64,000 bases of DNA from Rhodocyclaceae bacterium. GTDB taxonomy: Bacteria; Pseudomonadota; Gammaproteobacteria; Burkholderiales; Rhodocyclaceae. The stretch is from positions 1-64,000 of the forward strand of contig VBWA01000002.1 in the NCBI GenBank assembly GCA_006218025.1. Direction: 5' to 3'. The stretch's first letter is position 1; each line of letters opens with the position of its first letter. The notes below the pieces were generated by a model that worked only from the letters and a program-made list of their open reading frames with translations, ran no database searches and was not told the DNA's origin. Below are positions 52,674 to 61,730 of this stretch, one piece after another. The translations under genes were made by a program, and so were the position numbers.

Positions 52674-53803
52674 GGCATGTACCACTCTGTGATGATCTGG
52701 CGAAAGGCCAGCACCGCCTGCTCGATGCGGTGGACATGGCAGTATTCGTCGGTCTGGTGGGCAAGCTGCGGCTCGCCCGGGCCGAGGATAACCGTCGGCG
52801 GACCGCCATAGACGCGCGTCAGCGCCGCGGCGTCGGTGAAGTAGGACACGGAGCGCGCCACCGGCACTTCGCCCAGGATCGGTACCATCACGGCGAACAC
52901 GCTCTGCATCCACGGATCGGCCGGGTCGGTGTACACGCTCTCGACATCGAGCAGGGTGTCGAGCCGCACCGTCTCGCCCAGGTGGCGGCACAGGCAGCCA
53001 TACAGATCTGAATGGCGGATGCCCGGAATGGTGCGGATGTCGATGCCGATCTCGGCGGCGTCGGGCACCGAGTTTATGTTGAGGCCGCCGCGGATGTTGC
53101 CGACGTTGAGCGTCGCCCGACCCATCAGCGGATGCGGCGCTGCCTCGAATTCGAAGCGCTCGAGGGCCGAAACGGCGCGCGCGGCCTTGTAGATGGCGTT
53201 GTCGCCACACTCGGGCATGGAGCCGTGGGCGGTGATCCCGGCGGTGCTGGCCTTGAGCCAGAAGGCGCCCTTGTGGCCAACCAGCGGGTAATTGGCGGTG
53301 GGCTCGGCAACCACGATGGCGCCGGCGCTGCCAAGGATGCCTTCGACCTCGTGGCGCCTGGCCAGGTCAAAGGCGCCCTCACAGCCGGTTTCCTCGCCGG
53401 CAGTGATCACCAGCACCAGGCCCGGACCTTTCTTCAGCTTGTCGGCCAAGTCAAGCGCAGCGGCAACAAAGGCGGCGACGCCGCTCTTCATGTCCGAGGA
53501 ACCGCGACCGTAGAGCTTGCCGTCGACGATCTCGGCGGCAAAGGCATCGCGGCTCCAGGGTGCAGCACCCAGCGGCACCACGTCGACGTGGCCGGTGAAG
53601 CACAGCGGCGCCTTGCCGCCGCTGCCGTCGCCGATGCGCGCCACCAGGCTGGTGCGGCGCGGTGCGAACTCGTAGCGTGCGCAGGAGAAGCCGGCCGCGG
53701 AGAGCAGCCCGGCCAGGTAGTCGCAGCACTGGTCTTCGTCTCCCGGCGGATTGATGGTGTTCATCCGCACCAGGGTCTGGGTCAGGGCAACAGCGTCGGT
53801 CAT
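52670..53803 (-). CDS. M20 family metallo-hydrolase (ArgE/DapE-like)
   Basis: 377 residues with an AGGAG site before the ATG. LCFTGHVDVVPLG, YGRGSSDMKSGVAA and ITAGEETGCEGA supply the two-zinc ligands and catalytic Glu. LNVGNIRGGLNINSVPD belongs to the lid/dimerisation domain. M20 enzymes cleave N-acyl, N-carbamoyl or peptide bonds. It is coupled to the amidase, which suggests sequential hydrolysis of an imported amide. It may well not be acetylornithine deacetylase, since no arginine genes are near. Confidence 0.9.
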   Translation of the reverse strand: MTDAVALTQTLVRMNTINPPGDEDQCCDYLAGLLSAAGFSCARYEFAPRRTSLVARIGDGSGGKAPLCFTGHVDVVPLGAAPWSRDAFAAEIVDGKLYGRGSSDMKSGVAAFVAAALDLADKLKKGPGLVLVITAGEETGCEGAFDLARRHEVEGILGSAGAIVVAEPTANYPLVGHKGAFWLKASTAGITAHGSMPECGDNAIYKAARAVSALERFEFEAAPHPLMGRATLNVGNIRGGLNINSVPDAAEIGIDIRTIPGIRHSDLYGCLCRHLGETVRLDTLLDVESVYTDPADPWMQSVFAVMVPILGEVPVARSVSYFTDAAALTRVYGGPPTVILGPGEPQLAHQTDEYCHVHRIEQAVLAFRQIITEWYMP

Positions 53804-53812
53804 CGTATTCTC

Positions 53813-54520
53813 CTAGCCAAAATAGGCGGCATGCACTTCTTCGTTGTCGGCCAGTTCGGCGGCGCTGCCGCGCGCCACTACACGGCCCTGCAGCAGCACG
53901 TAGCCGGCGTGGGCAATGGCCAGCGTCTGGTGCACGTTCTGCTCGACCAGCAGCACCGTGATGCCGAGTTCGTTGATGCGGCGGATGACGTTGAAGTTTT
54001 CCTTGACGTACAGCGGCGACAGGCCCAGCGACGGCTCGTCGATGATCAGCAGCTTGGGTGCCGCCATGAGGCCGCGGCCGATCGAGACCATGGCCTGCTC
54101 GCCGCCCGACATGGTGCCGGCGAACTGGCCGGTGCGCTCCTTGAGGCGGGGAAATATCTCATGGACCTGGTCTAGGCGGCGGGCGACCACCGCCTGATCG
54201 GATTCCTGGTAAGCGCCCAGGCGCAGGTTCTCCGCGACGCTCATCTTGGGGAACACCTTGCGCCCCTCGGGAATGCAGGCGATCCCGGAAGCGATGATCC
54301 GATGCGTGGCCAGATGCGTGATCGGCTGGCCGTCGAAGAGAATCCTGCCGCGTCGCGGCGGCGTCAGGCCGAGGATGGAGCGGATCAGCGTGCTTTTGCC
54401 CGAGCCGTTGGAGCCGAGGATACAGGTGATCTTGCCCGGCTCGACCTCCAGCGAAACATCCTGCAGGACGTCGGCCTTGTCATAGGCGGTGGTGATGTTT
54501 TCGATGACCAGATGGGCCAT
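53813..54520 (-). CDS. livF: Branched-chain-type ABC transporter ATP-binding protein LivF
   Basis: 235 residues from the ATG at 54520. ILGSNGSGKSTLIRSILGL is Walker A, MSGGEQAMVSIGRGL the signature (Met for the usual Leu), LLIIDEPSLGLSPL Walker B, and VLLVEQNVHQTL the LivF-specific H-loop context. It works with LivG to power the LivHM permease. It is the last of five transporter genes. Confidence 0.93.
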   Translation of the reverse strand: MAHLVIENITTAYDKADVLQDVSLEVEPGKITCILGSNGSGKSTLIRSILGLTPPRRGRILFDGQPITHLATHRIIASGIACIPEGRKVFPKMSVAENLRLGAYQESDQAVVARRLDQVHEIFPRLKERTGQFAGTMSGGEQAMVSIGRGLMAAPKLLIIDEPSLGLSPLYVKENFNVIRRINELGITVLLVEQNVHQTLAIAHAGYVLLQGRVVARGSAAELADNEEVHAAYFG

Positions 54521-54521
54521 G

Positions 54522-55310
54522 TCAATCGCTCCCCAGGTAGGCGCGCTGCACCTCGGCATCGGCGGCGATTTGCGCGTAGGTGCCTTCGGCGATCTTCTCG
54601 CCGTAATTGAGCACGACGCAGCGGTCGGTGACCCGGTCGATGACGTTCATCTCGTGCTCGATGATGACGATGGTGACGCTGTTGCCGGCCTCGCGCAGGC
54701 GCTGACGCACCTGCAGGATGTCGCTCATCAACTCGTGCGTCTCGTCGTGCGTCATGCCCGCCGAGGGCTCGTCAAGCAGCAGCAGGCGTGGCCGGCTGAT
54801 CAGCGCCCGGCAGATCTCCACGCGCCGGCGATCGATCATGGTCAGCGCGCTGACCGGGTCGAACAGGCGATCGACCAGCTTGTCGTTGAAGGTGGCCAGC
54901 AGGCGGCAGGCCTCCTCGAGATTCTCCTGATACTGGCGCTTGAGCGCCTGGCGGCGAAACAGGTTGAACAGCAATCCGTGTTGCAGATGCTGGTAATTTC
55001 CGATCGCGATGTTGTCGAATACCGTCAGCGGCAGGCACAAACGCGAACGCTGGAAGGTGCGTGTAATGCCTGCGCGGTAGATCTCCTGCGCGGCGCGGCG
55101 GGTGATCTCGCGGCCCTCGAAGTCGACGCTCCCGGCACTTGCGGCATAGAGACCGGTGACCACGTTGAAAAAGGTGGTCTTGCCGGAGCCGTTGGGACCG
55201 ATCAGGCCAAGCACCTCGTCCTTATGCACGGCAAGATTGAGCGCGTCGAGCGCAGTGACGCCGCCGAAGCGCATGGTGAGGCCGCGGGCCTCGAGCAGGA
55301 TCGTGCTCAT
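54522..55310 (-). CDS. livG: Branched-chain-type ABC transporter ATP-binding protein LivG
   Basis: 262 residues from the ATG at 55310, overlapping livM by ATGA. LIGPNGSGKTTFFNVVTG is Walker A, LLLLDEPSAGMTHDE Walker B, and VIIEHEMNVIDRVTDRCVVLNYG is LivG-typical. The ABC signature is unusual: where LivG has LAYGQQ or LSGGQ, this reads ALTMIDRRRVEICRAL, so the Gly-Gln pair that contacts ATP is missing. This may be a known variant group or a functional change; see findings. Confidence 0.92.
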   Translation of the reverse strand: MSTILLEARGLTMRFGGVTALDALNLAVHKDEVLGLIGPNGSGKTTFFNVVTGLYAASAGSVDFEGREITRRAAQEIYRAGITRTFQRSRLCLPLTVFDNIAIGNYQHLQHGLLFNLFRRQALKRQYQENLEEACRLLATFNDKLVDRLFDPVSALTMIDRRRVEICRALISRPRLLLLDEPSAGMTHDETHELMSDILQVRQRLREAGNSVTIVIIEHEMNVIDRVTDRCVVLNYGEKIAEGTYAQIAADAEVQRAYLGSD

Positions 55311-56476
55311 CGCCCGGCATCCCCGGGGAAGTAATTGCGGATCTTGCGCGGCAGCAGTCCGTCGGGCCGAAACAGCAGGATCAGGATCACCAGCAGGGCA
55401 TACAGCAGGAAGCGGTATTCCTGGATGAACTGGAGCTTCTCGGGCAGGATCAGGACAATGGCCGCGGCCGGCAGGATGCCCCAGGGATTGCCGATGCCGC
55501 CGAGAATGACGATCGACACCAGGATCAGCGAATCGCCGAAGGTGAAATTGTTGGGTGCCACGAAGCCGGTCATCATTCCGTAAATTGCGCCAGCCATGCC
55601 GGCCAGCCCGTTGCCGAGCGTGAAGGCGGTGATCTTCCAGCGCGCGATGTCCACACCGAAGGTGGCCGCGGCGGTTTCGTCGAGGCGCACCACGTCCATC
55701 GACAGGCCCATCCAGGAGCGCTCGAGGCGACGCACCAGGACGAAGGTCACCGCGCACAACGCCAGGCTCAGGACCAGATAGTTCAGATAGAACGACAGCT
55801 CATGATCGCCGATCGCGATGTTGTCGTTGAACTTCCAGCCGAGGATTTCCATGCCGGGAATCTTCAGGCCCTGCGGGCCGCCCAGGGCGTCGTTGACCTC
55901 AAGGAAGGTCTTGAACAGGATGCCGAAGGCAATCGTGATCAGTGCCGCGTAATGGCCGCGCGTGCGCAGCACCGGCAGGATCAGCAGGGATCCGAGCAGC
56001 GCCGCCACGAGTCCGGCAAGCGCGACGATCAGCAAATGCGGCAACGGCGAATGCGAAGCCAGTACCGCCGCCGTGTAGCTGCCGATGCCGAAGAAGGCGG
56101 CGCCGGCGAAGTTGACCACGCCGCTGTAGCCGAACTGGATGTTGAGACCCAGGCAGACCGTCGAATAGAGCAGGACCGTGGTGAGCATCAGCAAGGCGAA
56201 GTGCATCTCGTAGGAAACAGCCGCCACCAGCACGACCGCTGCCACTGCGCCGGCGCCGAGCAGCTTTGGGTATGTTGCGGCCGAAGTGGCGACGCGCGCC
56301 GTCCAGCCGAAGCGCGAAAAGGCGATCAGCAGCAGGATGGCGCCCACCGCCAGCCCCAGCACGGCGATCTGGCTCTCGGCATGAAGCAGGAAATGGGCAT
56401 AGACGCCGACCACCGACACCCCGGTCAGGAGCGGCCACGACGGCGCAGCAGAAGAATTGGAATTTTGCATGCTCAT
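55307..56476 (-). CDS. livM: Branched-chain-type ABC transporter permease LivM
   Basis: 389 residues from the ATG at 56476, which overlaps livH by ATGA. About ten hydrophobic segments; LNIQFGYSGVVNFAGAAFFGIGSYTAAVLA and ILGGIGNPWGILPAAAIVLILPE are LivM hallmarks. Residues 1-95 form extra N-terminal membrane segments common in LivM. With LivH it forms the channel for the substrate delivered by LivK. Confidence 0.93.
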   Translation of the reverse strand: MSMQNSNSSAAPSWPLLTGVSVVGVYAHFLLHAESQIAVLGLAVGAILLLIAFSRFGWTARVATSAATYPKLLGAGAVAAVVLVAAVSYEMHFALLMLTTVLLYSTVCLGLNIQFGYSGVVNFAGAAFFGIGSYTAAVLASHSPLPHLLIVALAGLVAALLGSLLILPVLRTRGHYAALITIAFGILFKTFLEVNDALGGPQGLKIPGMEILGWKFNDNIAIGDHELSFYLNYLVLSLALCAVTFVLVRRLERSWMGLSMDVVRLDETAAATFGVDIARWKITAFTLGNGLAGMAGAIYGMMTGFVAPNNFTFGDSLILVSIVILGGIGNPWGILPAAAIVLILPEKLQFIQEYRFLLYALLVILILLFRPDGLLPRKIRNYFPGDAGR

Positions 56477-57408
56477 ACCCGTTCGCTGGATTTTTCGGCG
56501 ATCAGCCCGGTGGGCTTCCAGGCCATGATGACGATGACGGCCGTGAAGGCGAACACGTCCTTGTAGGCGCTTGGCACCGAGGGCAACACGGCAGGTAGCG
56601 CCACCGAGCCGAGAGTCTGCAGGCCGGCGAAGATGAAGCCGCCGAGAATGGCGCCATAGACATTGCCCAAGCCGCCGAGGATGGCGGCCGAGAAGCCGAT
56701 GACGCCCAGCAGCAGGCCAATGCCGAAGTTGGTCTCGTTGTAATAGAGGCCGTTCATGACGCCAGCCAACGCCGCCAGGCCGGAACCGAGGCCGAAGGTC
56801 AGCAGGACGATCCACTCGAAGTTGATGCCCATGATGCGGGCCGTCTCGCCGTCCTGGGCCACGGCGCGAATCGCCAGGCCGAGCTTGGTGCGCGTGATCA
56901 AGAGATGAACGCCGACAATCGCCGCAACGCCGGCGGCCAGCAGGATCAGATTGTCCACCCGCAAGGTCAAGGTTCCCAGACTCCATTCATCGGTGGGCAG
57001 GAGTCGCGGAAAGGGCTTGGGGTTCGAACCGTTCGGGTAGAACAGGCGCACGCTCTCGCGCAGCACCGAACCCAGCATCAGCGTCGCCAGCAGCGTGTTC
57101 AGCGGCGGCGCGTCCTTCAGCGGCAGTATCAGGAACTTGGCGATCAGCGCGCCCAGCACGGCCATCGCCGATACCGAAACCAGCACCACCAGCAGCAACT
57201 GCAGCCAGGGCGAGTCGATGCCGACACTCTCCAGACCCAGATAGGTCGCGAGCCCGGCGAAGGTACCGACCATGAGTACATCGCCGTGCGAAAATTTGAT
57301 CACGTCGAGCACGCCAAAAAACAGCGTGAAACCGACAGCAACCATGGCGTAGATCATTCCCAGCATCAGCCCGTTGAGCAGATACTGGCCTAAAAGCCCG
57401 AGATCCAT
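56473..57408 (-). CDS. livH: Branched-chain-type ABC transporter permease LivH
   Basis: 311 residues from the ATG at 57408 (MDLGLLGQYLLNGLMLG). FGVLDVIKFSHGDVLMVGTFAG, IRAVAQDGETARIMGIN (the EAA-like loop contacting the ATPase) and ILGGLGNVYGAILGGFIFA mark LivH. Around eight hydrophobic segments. The gene follows livK after 83 bases holding a strong stem-loop. Confidence 0.93.
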   Translation of the reverse strand: MDLGLLGQYLLNGLMLGMIYAMVAVGFTLFFGVLDVIKFSHGDVLMVGTFAGLATYLGLESVGIDSPWLQLLLVVLVSVSAMAVLGALIAKFLILPLKDAPPLNTLLATLMLGSVLRESVRLFYPNGSNPKPFPRLLPTDEWSLGTLTLRVDNLILLAAGVAAIVGVHLLITRTKLGLAIRAVAQDGETARIMGINFEWIVLLTFGLGSGLAALAGVMNGLYYNETNFGIGLLLGVIGFSAAILGGLGNVYGAILGGFIFAGLQTLGSVALPAVLPSVPSAYKDVFAFTAVIVIMAWKPTGLIAEKSSERV

Positions 57409-57442
57409 GCGCTGGAGACTCCCGTTGTTTATGACTGAGAAG

Positions 57443-57478
57443 TGGCCGGCTGCCGGACAGACGCCCGGCAGCCGGCCA
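57443..57478 (-). terminator. Strong stem-loop between livK and livH
   Basis: TGGCCGGCTGCCGG (57443-57456) pairs perfectly with 57465-57478 around an eight-base loop. It starts 14 bases after the livK stop. Such hairpins after binding-protein genes act as partial terminators or mRNA stabilisers that raise LivK above the permease. There is no T-run. Confidence 0.7.
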
Positions 57479-57491
57479 AAGGACCCGCCGA

Positions 57492-58670
57492 TCAGCGGCC
57501 CATGAGCTTGCGCTTGCCCTTGCCGTACTCGCTGTCTTCCCAGACCACCCACTTGCCGTCCTGGACGACGTACTTGGTGATCAGCGGCACGATGTTCTGG
57601 CGATGGTCATCGAAGGTCACCTTGCCGATGATGGTGTCCACGTTCTTCGCATTGTTGAGTTCGTCGCGTACTTTTTTACGGTTGGGACCGACCTTCTCAA
57701 TGGCGTCGAGAATCATGTTGGCTGCGGCGAAGGCGAAGGGACCATAGGCTTCCGGAGCTTCGGCGTACTTCTGCTGGGCGTACTTGCCGGTGAACACCAG
57801 GCCACCCGGCAGCTTCTCCCAGGGCGCGCCCTCGATGAAGGACAGCGAACCTTCGGCCAGATCCTTGCCGAGGCCCTCGGCAAAGGCGTCGGACTTGATG
57901 CCGGAGGTGCCCTCGAACTGCGCCTTGACGCCCAGCTTGTCCATCTGGGTGCGAATGCGCACGCCCAGCGGCGTCAGGCCGCCGAAGAAGATGACCTCGG
58001 GCTTCAGCTCCTTGATCTTGGTGAGTTCGGAGGTGAAGTCCTGCTGGTCGGCGGTGACGCCGAAGGTGCCGAGAATCTGGCCGCCGCTCTTGGTCAGATA
58101 TTCGCTGAAGTATTTGTTGTGACCCTTGCCGTAGTCGGTGGTGTCGTGAATGATCGCCCACTTCCTGTAGCCCTGGCTGGTCATGAACTTGGCCGCCACT
58201 TCGTTCTGGTTGACCATCGTGCCGTTGACGCGATGGATCTCCTTGTGGTTGTTGCCATAGGTGATCTCGGGCAGCACCGCGCCCCAGACGATCACCGGCA
58301 TGCCGAACTTGTGATAAACGTCGACCGTGCCCATCGCCACCGCCGAGCAGTAGTGGGTCACGCCGGCGATGATCGAATTGTCGGAGGCTGCCTTGGTCGC
58401 CACCTGCACGCCGACATTCGGCTTGCATTCGTCATCGAGCGAGACCAGTTCGTAGCGATACTTGCTCTTCGGATCGGCGTTGCGCAGACGCACCGCGAGA
58501 TCGGTGGAGTTGCGGCCGCCGATGCCATTGACGGAAACGCCGCCGGTCAACGGGCCGATGAAGGCAATCTTGACCGTGTCCCTGGCGCTGGCTGGCGTCG
58601 CGGCGAAGGCGCCGGCGACAACGAGCGCGGCGGTGGCGAGGGTGAATCGAGCGAAACTTCTGCGCTGCAT
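57492..58670 (-). CDS. livK: Periplasmic substrate-binding protein of Liv-type transporter
   Basis: 392 residues from the ATG at 58670 with an AAGGAG site. A signal peptide (MQRRSFARFTLATAALVVAG..., cleavage after ASA near residue 29) sends it to the periplasm. VKIAFIGPLTGGVSVNG, YELVSLDDECKP and ITYGNNHKEIHRVNGT are from the type I periplasmic fold. Ligand in this class ranges from branched-chain amino acids to amides and aromatic acids; the neighbouring amidase and M20 enzyme suggest an amide or acyl-amino acid. That is inference. Confidence 0.9.
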   Translation of the reverse strand: MQRRSFARFTLATAALVVAGAFAATPASARDTVKIAFIGPLTGGVSVNGIGGRNSTDLAVRLRNADPKSKYRYELVSLDDECKPNVGVQVATKAASDNSIIAGVTHYCSAVAMGTVDVYHKFGMPVIVWGAVLPEITYGNNHKEIHRVNGTMVNQNEVAAKFMTSQGYRKWAIIHDTTDYGKGHNKYFSEYLTKSGGQILGTFGVTADQQDFTSELTKIKELKPEVIFFGGLTPLGVRIRTQMDKLGVKAQFEGTSGIKSDAFAEGLGKDLAEGSLSFIEGAPWEKLPGGLVFTGKYAQQKYAEAPEAYGPFAFAAANMILDAIEKVGPNRKKVRDELNNAKNVDTIIGKVTFDDHRQNIVPLITKYVVQDGKWVVWEDSEYGKGKRKLMGR

Positions 58671-58821
58671 GACGAACTCCTTTACTGAGAATGGAAAAGC
58701 GGCAAGTCGCCGTGTGGTTGCAATACTCGTGCCGGGCCGCAGAGGGCTCGTCTTGCTCTTTCGCGTCGCAATGCGCACCAGCCATGGGCGATGCGCCGTG
58801 CCTGTGCCCCGATCCGGGGCG

Positions 58822-60363
58822 TTACACGTTCTTGCCGTACTGCTGTCGCAGGACATTCTTCTGCACCTTGCCCATCGCGTTGCGCGGCAACTGATCGACC
58901 AGATACACCCACTTCGGCACTTTGAAGTTAGCCAGCTTGTCCTTGATCGCAGCGATGATACCGAACTCGGTCAAGGCGCGGCCGGCCGGGTTCTTCTGGC
59001 GCACGACCACCGCCGTGACCGCTTCGCCGAAATCGGGATGCGGCAAGCCGATCACCGCAGACTCGACCACGCCGGGCATGGCGTCGATCAGCTCCTCTAT
59101 TTCCTTGGGATAGACGTTGAGGCCGCCGGTGATCACCAGATCCTTCGAGCGGCCGCTGATCGTGACGTAGCCGTCGGCAGACAGGCTGCCCATGTCGCCG
59201 GTCTTGAACCAGCCTTCGGCGGTGAATTCCTCTTTGGTCTTTTCGGGCATGCCCCAGTAGCCGACGAAGACATTGTCGCCCTTGACCTGGATGTGCCCGA
59301 CGAGGCCGGGCTTTGCCGCCGTTCCGCCAGCGCCGACTATGCGCACTTCGGTGCCCGGTAGCGGAAAACCCACGGTGCCTCCGCGGCGCTCGCCTTCATA
59401 GGGATTGGAAGTGAACATGCCGCCCTCGGTCATGCCGTAGCGCTCGAGTATCGTGCGGCCGCTACGCGCCTTGAACTCGTCGAAGGTTTCCTTGAGCAGC
59501 GGCGCCGAACCCGAAACGAACAGCCGGATGTTGCGGCAGGTATCGCGGCCGAAGGCCGGATCGAGCAGCAGGCGCACGTAATAGGTCGGCACGCCCATGA
59601 ACACGGTCGATTGCGGCAAGAGTTTCATGGCGCGCGCAATGTCGAACTTCGGCTCGAAGAACATCGCCGAGCCGTTGAGCAGGGCGCAATGACAGGCGAC
59701 GAACAGGCCATGCACATGGAAGATCGGCAGCATGTGCAGCAGCACGTCGCCGGGCTGGAAGTGCCAATACGCATGCAGCGTCCTGGCGTTGTGCGCGAGG
59801 TTGCCGTGCGTCAGCATCGCGCCCTTGGAGCGCCCGGTGGTGCCCGAGGTGTACAGGATTGCGGCGAGGTCCGCGGTTTCCCGCGTCACGGTGACAAAGC
59901 CATCGGCGTGTGATGCGGCCGCGGCGATCAGCGAACCGCTTCCGGCATCATCCAGCTCCAGTACCGTGCAACCCGCAGTGGCCCCATCGGGCACGCCGGC
60001 TTTCGCCGCCAGCTCGTCGGCCAGCGCTTTCGTCTGCGGCCGGCAAACGAACAGGCCGGGCGTCGCGTCCTTGAGAAAGTACTCCAGCTCGTGGCGCTGA
60101 TAGGCCGGATTCAGCGGCAGGAACACCATGCCGGCGCGAATCGCCGCCAGATACAGTACCAGCGCTTCGGGCGTCTTTTCAACCTGGGCCGCGACACGAT
60201 CGCCGGGCTTGAGGCCGAGCGCGACGATCAGGTTCGCCATGCGCCCCGAGGCACGCTCGATGTCGCCGTAGGTCCACACCCGGCCATCGGGAAGGATCAT
60301 GCAGGGCTCGGCGGAATGCTTCGGAAAGTGCTCGGACAGCAGGGAATACAGGTTCTGGTTCAT
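58822..60363 (-). CDS. matB: Malonyl-CoA synthetase (MatB-like acyl-CoA ligase)
   Basis: 513 residues. ILYTSGTTGRSKGAML is the P-loop, RYGMTEGGM the second AMP-binding motif, GWFKTGDMG and GRSKDLVITGGLNVYPKEIEE the hinge and C-terminal domain, and AMGKVQKN the catalytic lysine. MatB activates malonate to malonyl-CoA. Adjacent TRAP transporter and malonyl-CoA decarboxylase genes support malonate over other acids. Near residue 341 the linker IVGAGGTAAKPG is encoded by a copy of the interspersed repeat. The 151 bases to livK show no gene. Confidence 0.88.
   Translation of the reverse strand: MNQNLYSLLSEHFPKHSAEPCMILPDGRVWTYGDIERASGRMANLIVALGLKPGDRVAAQVEKTPEALVLYLAAIRAGMVFLPLNPAYQRHELEYFLKDATPGLFVCRPQTKALADELAAKAGVPDGATAGCTVLELDDAGSGSLIAAAASHADGFVTVTRETADLAAILYTSGTTGRSKGAMLTHGNLAHNARTLHAYWHFQPGDVLLHMLPIFHVHGLFVACHCALLNGSAMFFEPKFDIARAMKLLPQSTVFMGVPTYYVRLLLDPAFGRDTCRNIRLFVSGSAPLLKETFDEFKARSGRTILERYGMTEGGMFTSNPYEGERRGGTVGFPLPGTEVRIVGAGGTAAKPGLVGHIQVKGDNVFVGYWGMPEKTKEEFTAEGWFKTGDMGSLSADGYVTISGRSKDLVITGGLNVYPKEIEELIDAMPGVVESAVIGLPHPDFGEAVTAVVVRQKNPAGRALTEFGIIAAIKDKLANFKVPKWVYLVDQLPRNAMGKVQKNVLRQQYGKNV
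59326..59338 (-). repeat. Interspersed 13-mer repeat inside matB
   Basis: Minus strand AGTCGGCGCTGGC continuing GGAACGGCGGCAAAG. It is in frame and encodes VGAGGTAAK in a variable linker of the ligase. The extended sequence is nearly identical to the intergenic copy at 43467. Confidence 0.8.
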
Positions 60364-60383
60364 GAATCGGTCACTTCAGATTT

Positions 60384-61712
60384 TCATTTGACATTGTTCG
60401 GCAGCCACATGGCAATGTCCGGGAAGAAGGACAGCAGCACGATGGCCAGAATCATCAGCCCGATGAAGGGCAGCGTGCCCCAGATGATCTCGGAGAGCTT
60501 GATGTCGGGCGCAATCGAGTTGATGACGAACAGGTTGAGCCCGACCGGCGGATGGATCAGGCCCATTTCCATCAGGATGGTCATGATCACGCCGAACCAG
60601 ACCAGGTCGATGCCGTGGGCCTTCAACGCCGGCAGGATGATCGGCGTCACCATCAGGATGATGGCCACCGGCGGCAGAAAGAAGCCGAGCACCACCAGCA
60701 GGATGTTGGCGGCGATGAAAAAGCCCCACTTGCCCAGCGGCAGAGCGACCATCCAGGTCGCCACCTCCTGCGTGATGTGCAGATAGCTCATGACATAGGT
60801 GTAGAGGAAGCTCATGGCGATGATCATCATGACCATGGTCGACTCGCGCACCGTGCCGCCGAGGATGGCCTTCATTTCGGTCCAGCGCCAGCAGCCGTAG
60901 ATCATCATCACCATCAGCAGCGAAGCGAAGGCGCCGATGCCGGCGACTTCCGAGGGCGTCGCCCAGCCGCCGTAGAGCGCGACCATGATGATGACGATGA
61001 TGGCGATGAAGGGCGCCAACCGCGGAATGGTCTCGAACTTCTCGCGCCAGGTGAAGCTTTCCACGCGCAGGATTTCCGTGTTGCCGCCTTGCGCCCGCGC
61101 GCGCGCCTGCTCGCGGCGAAACTGGATCACCACCCAGACGATGAACAGCGCGGTGAGCAGCAGCCCGGGGCCGACGCCGGCCATGAACAGCTTGCCGATC
61201 GACTGCTCGGTGACTACACCGTAGAGAATCAGGGTCAGCGAGGGCGGGATCAGGATGCCCAGCGTGCCGCCGGCCGCGATGATGCCGGCTGCCAGCCCGG
61301 AGGAATAGCCGCGCTTGCGCATTTCCGGAATGCCCGAGGAACCGATCGCCGAACAGGTGGCCGGGCTCGATCCGCACATCGCAGCGAACACCGAACAGGC
61401 CATGACATTGGCCGCACCGAGACCGCCCGGGATGCGCCCCATCCAGCGGTTCAGCGAAGAATACAGATCCCCGCCGGCGCGCGACTTGCCGATCGCCGCG
61501 CCCATCAGCACGAACAGCGGGATCGTCAGCAGGACGAAATTATCGAGCTCGGAATACAGCGTCTCGGCCACCAGGCCGACGGTTTCCGCCGGCATATAGA
61601 TCAGCATGAACACCAGCGCCACGCCGCCGACCGCGAACGCGATCGGCATGCCGGAAAACAATGCGACGAAGGTGGCGATGCCGAAGAGGATTCCAATCTG
61701 GAGCGTGCTCAT
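60384..61712 (-). CDS. dctM: TRAP transporter large permease (DctM family)
   Basis: 442 residues with about twelve hydrophobic segments. GMPIAFAVGGVALVF, VLLTIPLFVLMGAAIGKSRAGGDLY, FAAMCGSSPATCSAIGSSGIPEMRKRGYSSGLAAG and GLIHPPVGLNLFVINSIAPD are DctM signatures. It forms the sodium-driven channel with DctQ for the ligand bound by DctP. Adjacent matB suggests malonate. Confidence 0.94.
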   Translation of the reverse strand: MSTLQIGILFGIATFVALFSGMPIAFAVGGVALVFMLIYMPAETVGLVAETLYSELDNFVLLTIPLFVLMGAAIGKSRAGGDLYSSLNRWMGRIPGGLGAANVMACSVFAAMCGSSPATCSAIGSSGIPEMRKRGYSSGLAAGIIAAGGTLGILIPPSLTLILYGVVTEQSIGKLFMAGVGPGLLLTALFIVWVVIQFRREQARARAQGGNTEILRVESFTWREKFETIPRLAPFIAIIVIIMVALYGGWATPSEVAGIGAFASLLMVMMIYGCWRWTEMKAILGGTVRESTMVMMIIAMSFLYTYVMSYLHITQEVATWMVALPLGKWGFFIAANILLVVLGFFLPPVAIILMVTPIILPALKAHGIDLVWFGVIMTILMEMGLIHPPVGLNLFVINSIAPDIKLSEIIWGTLPFIGLMILAIVLLSFFPDIAMWLPNNVK

Positions 61713-61730
61713 TCTAAGAACCTCGGTTCA

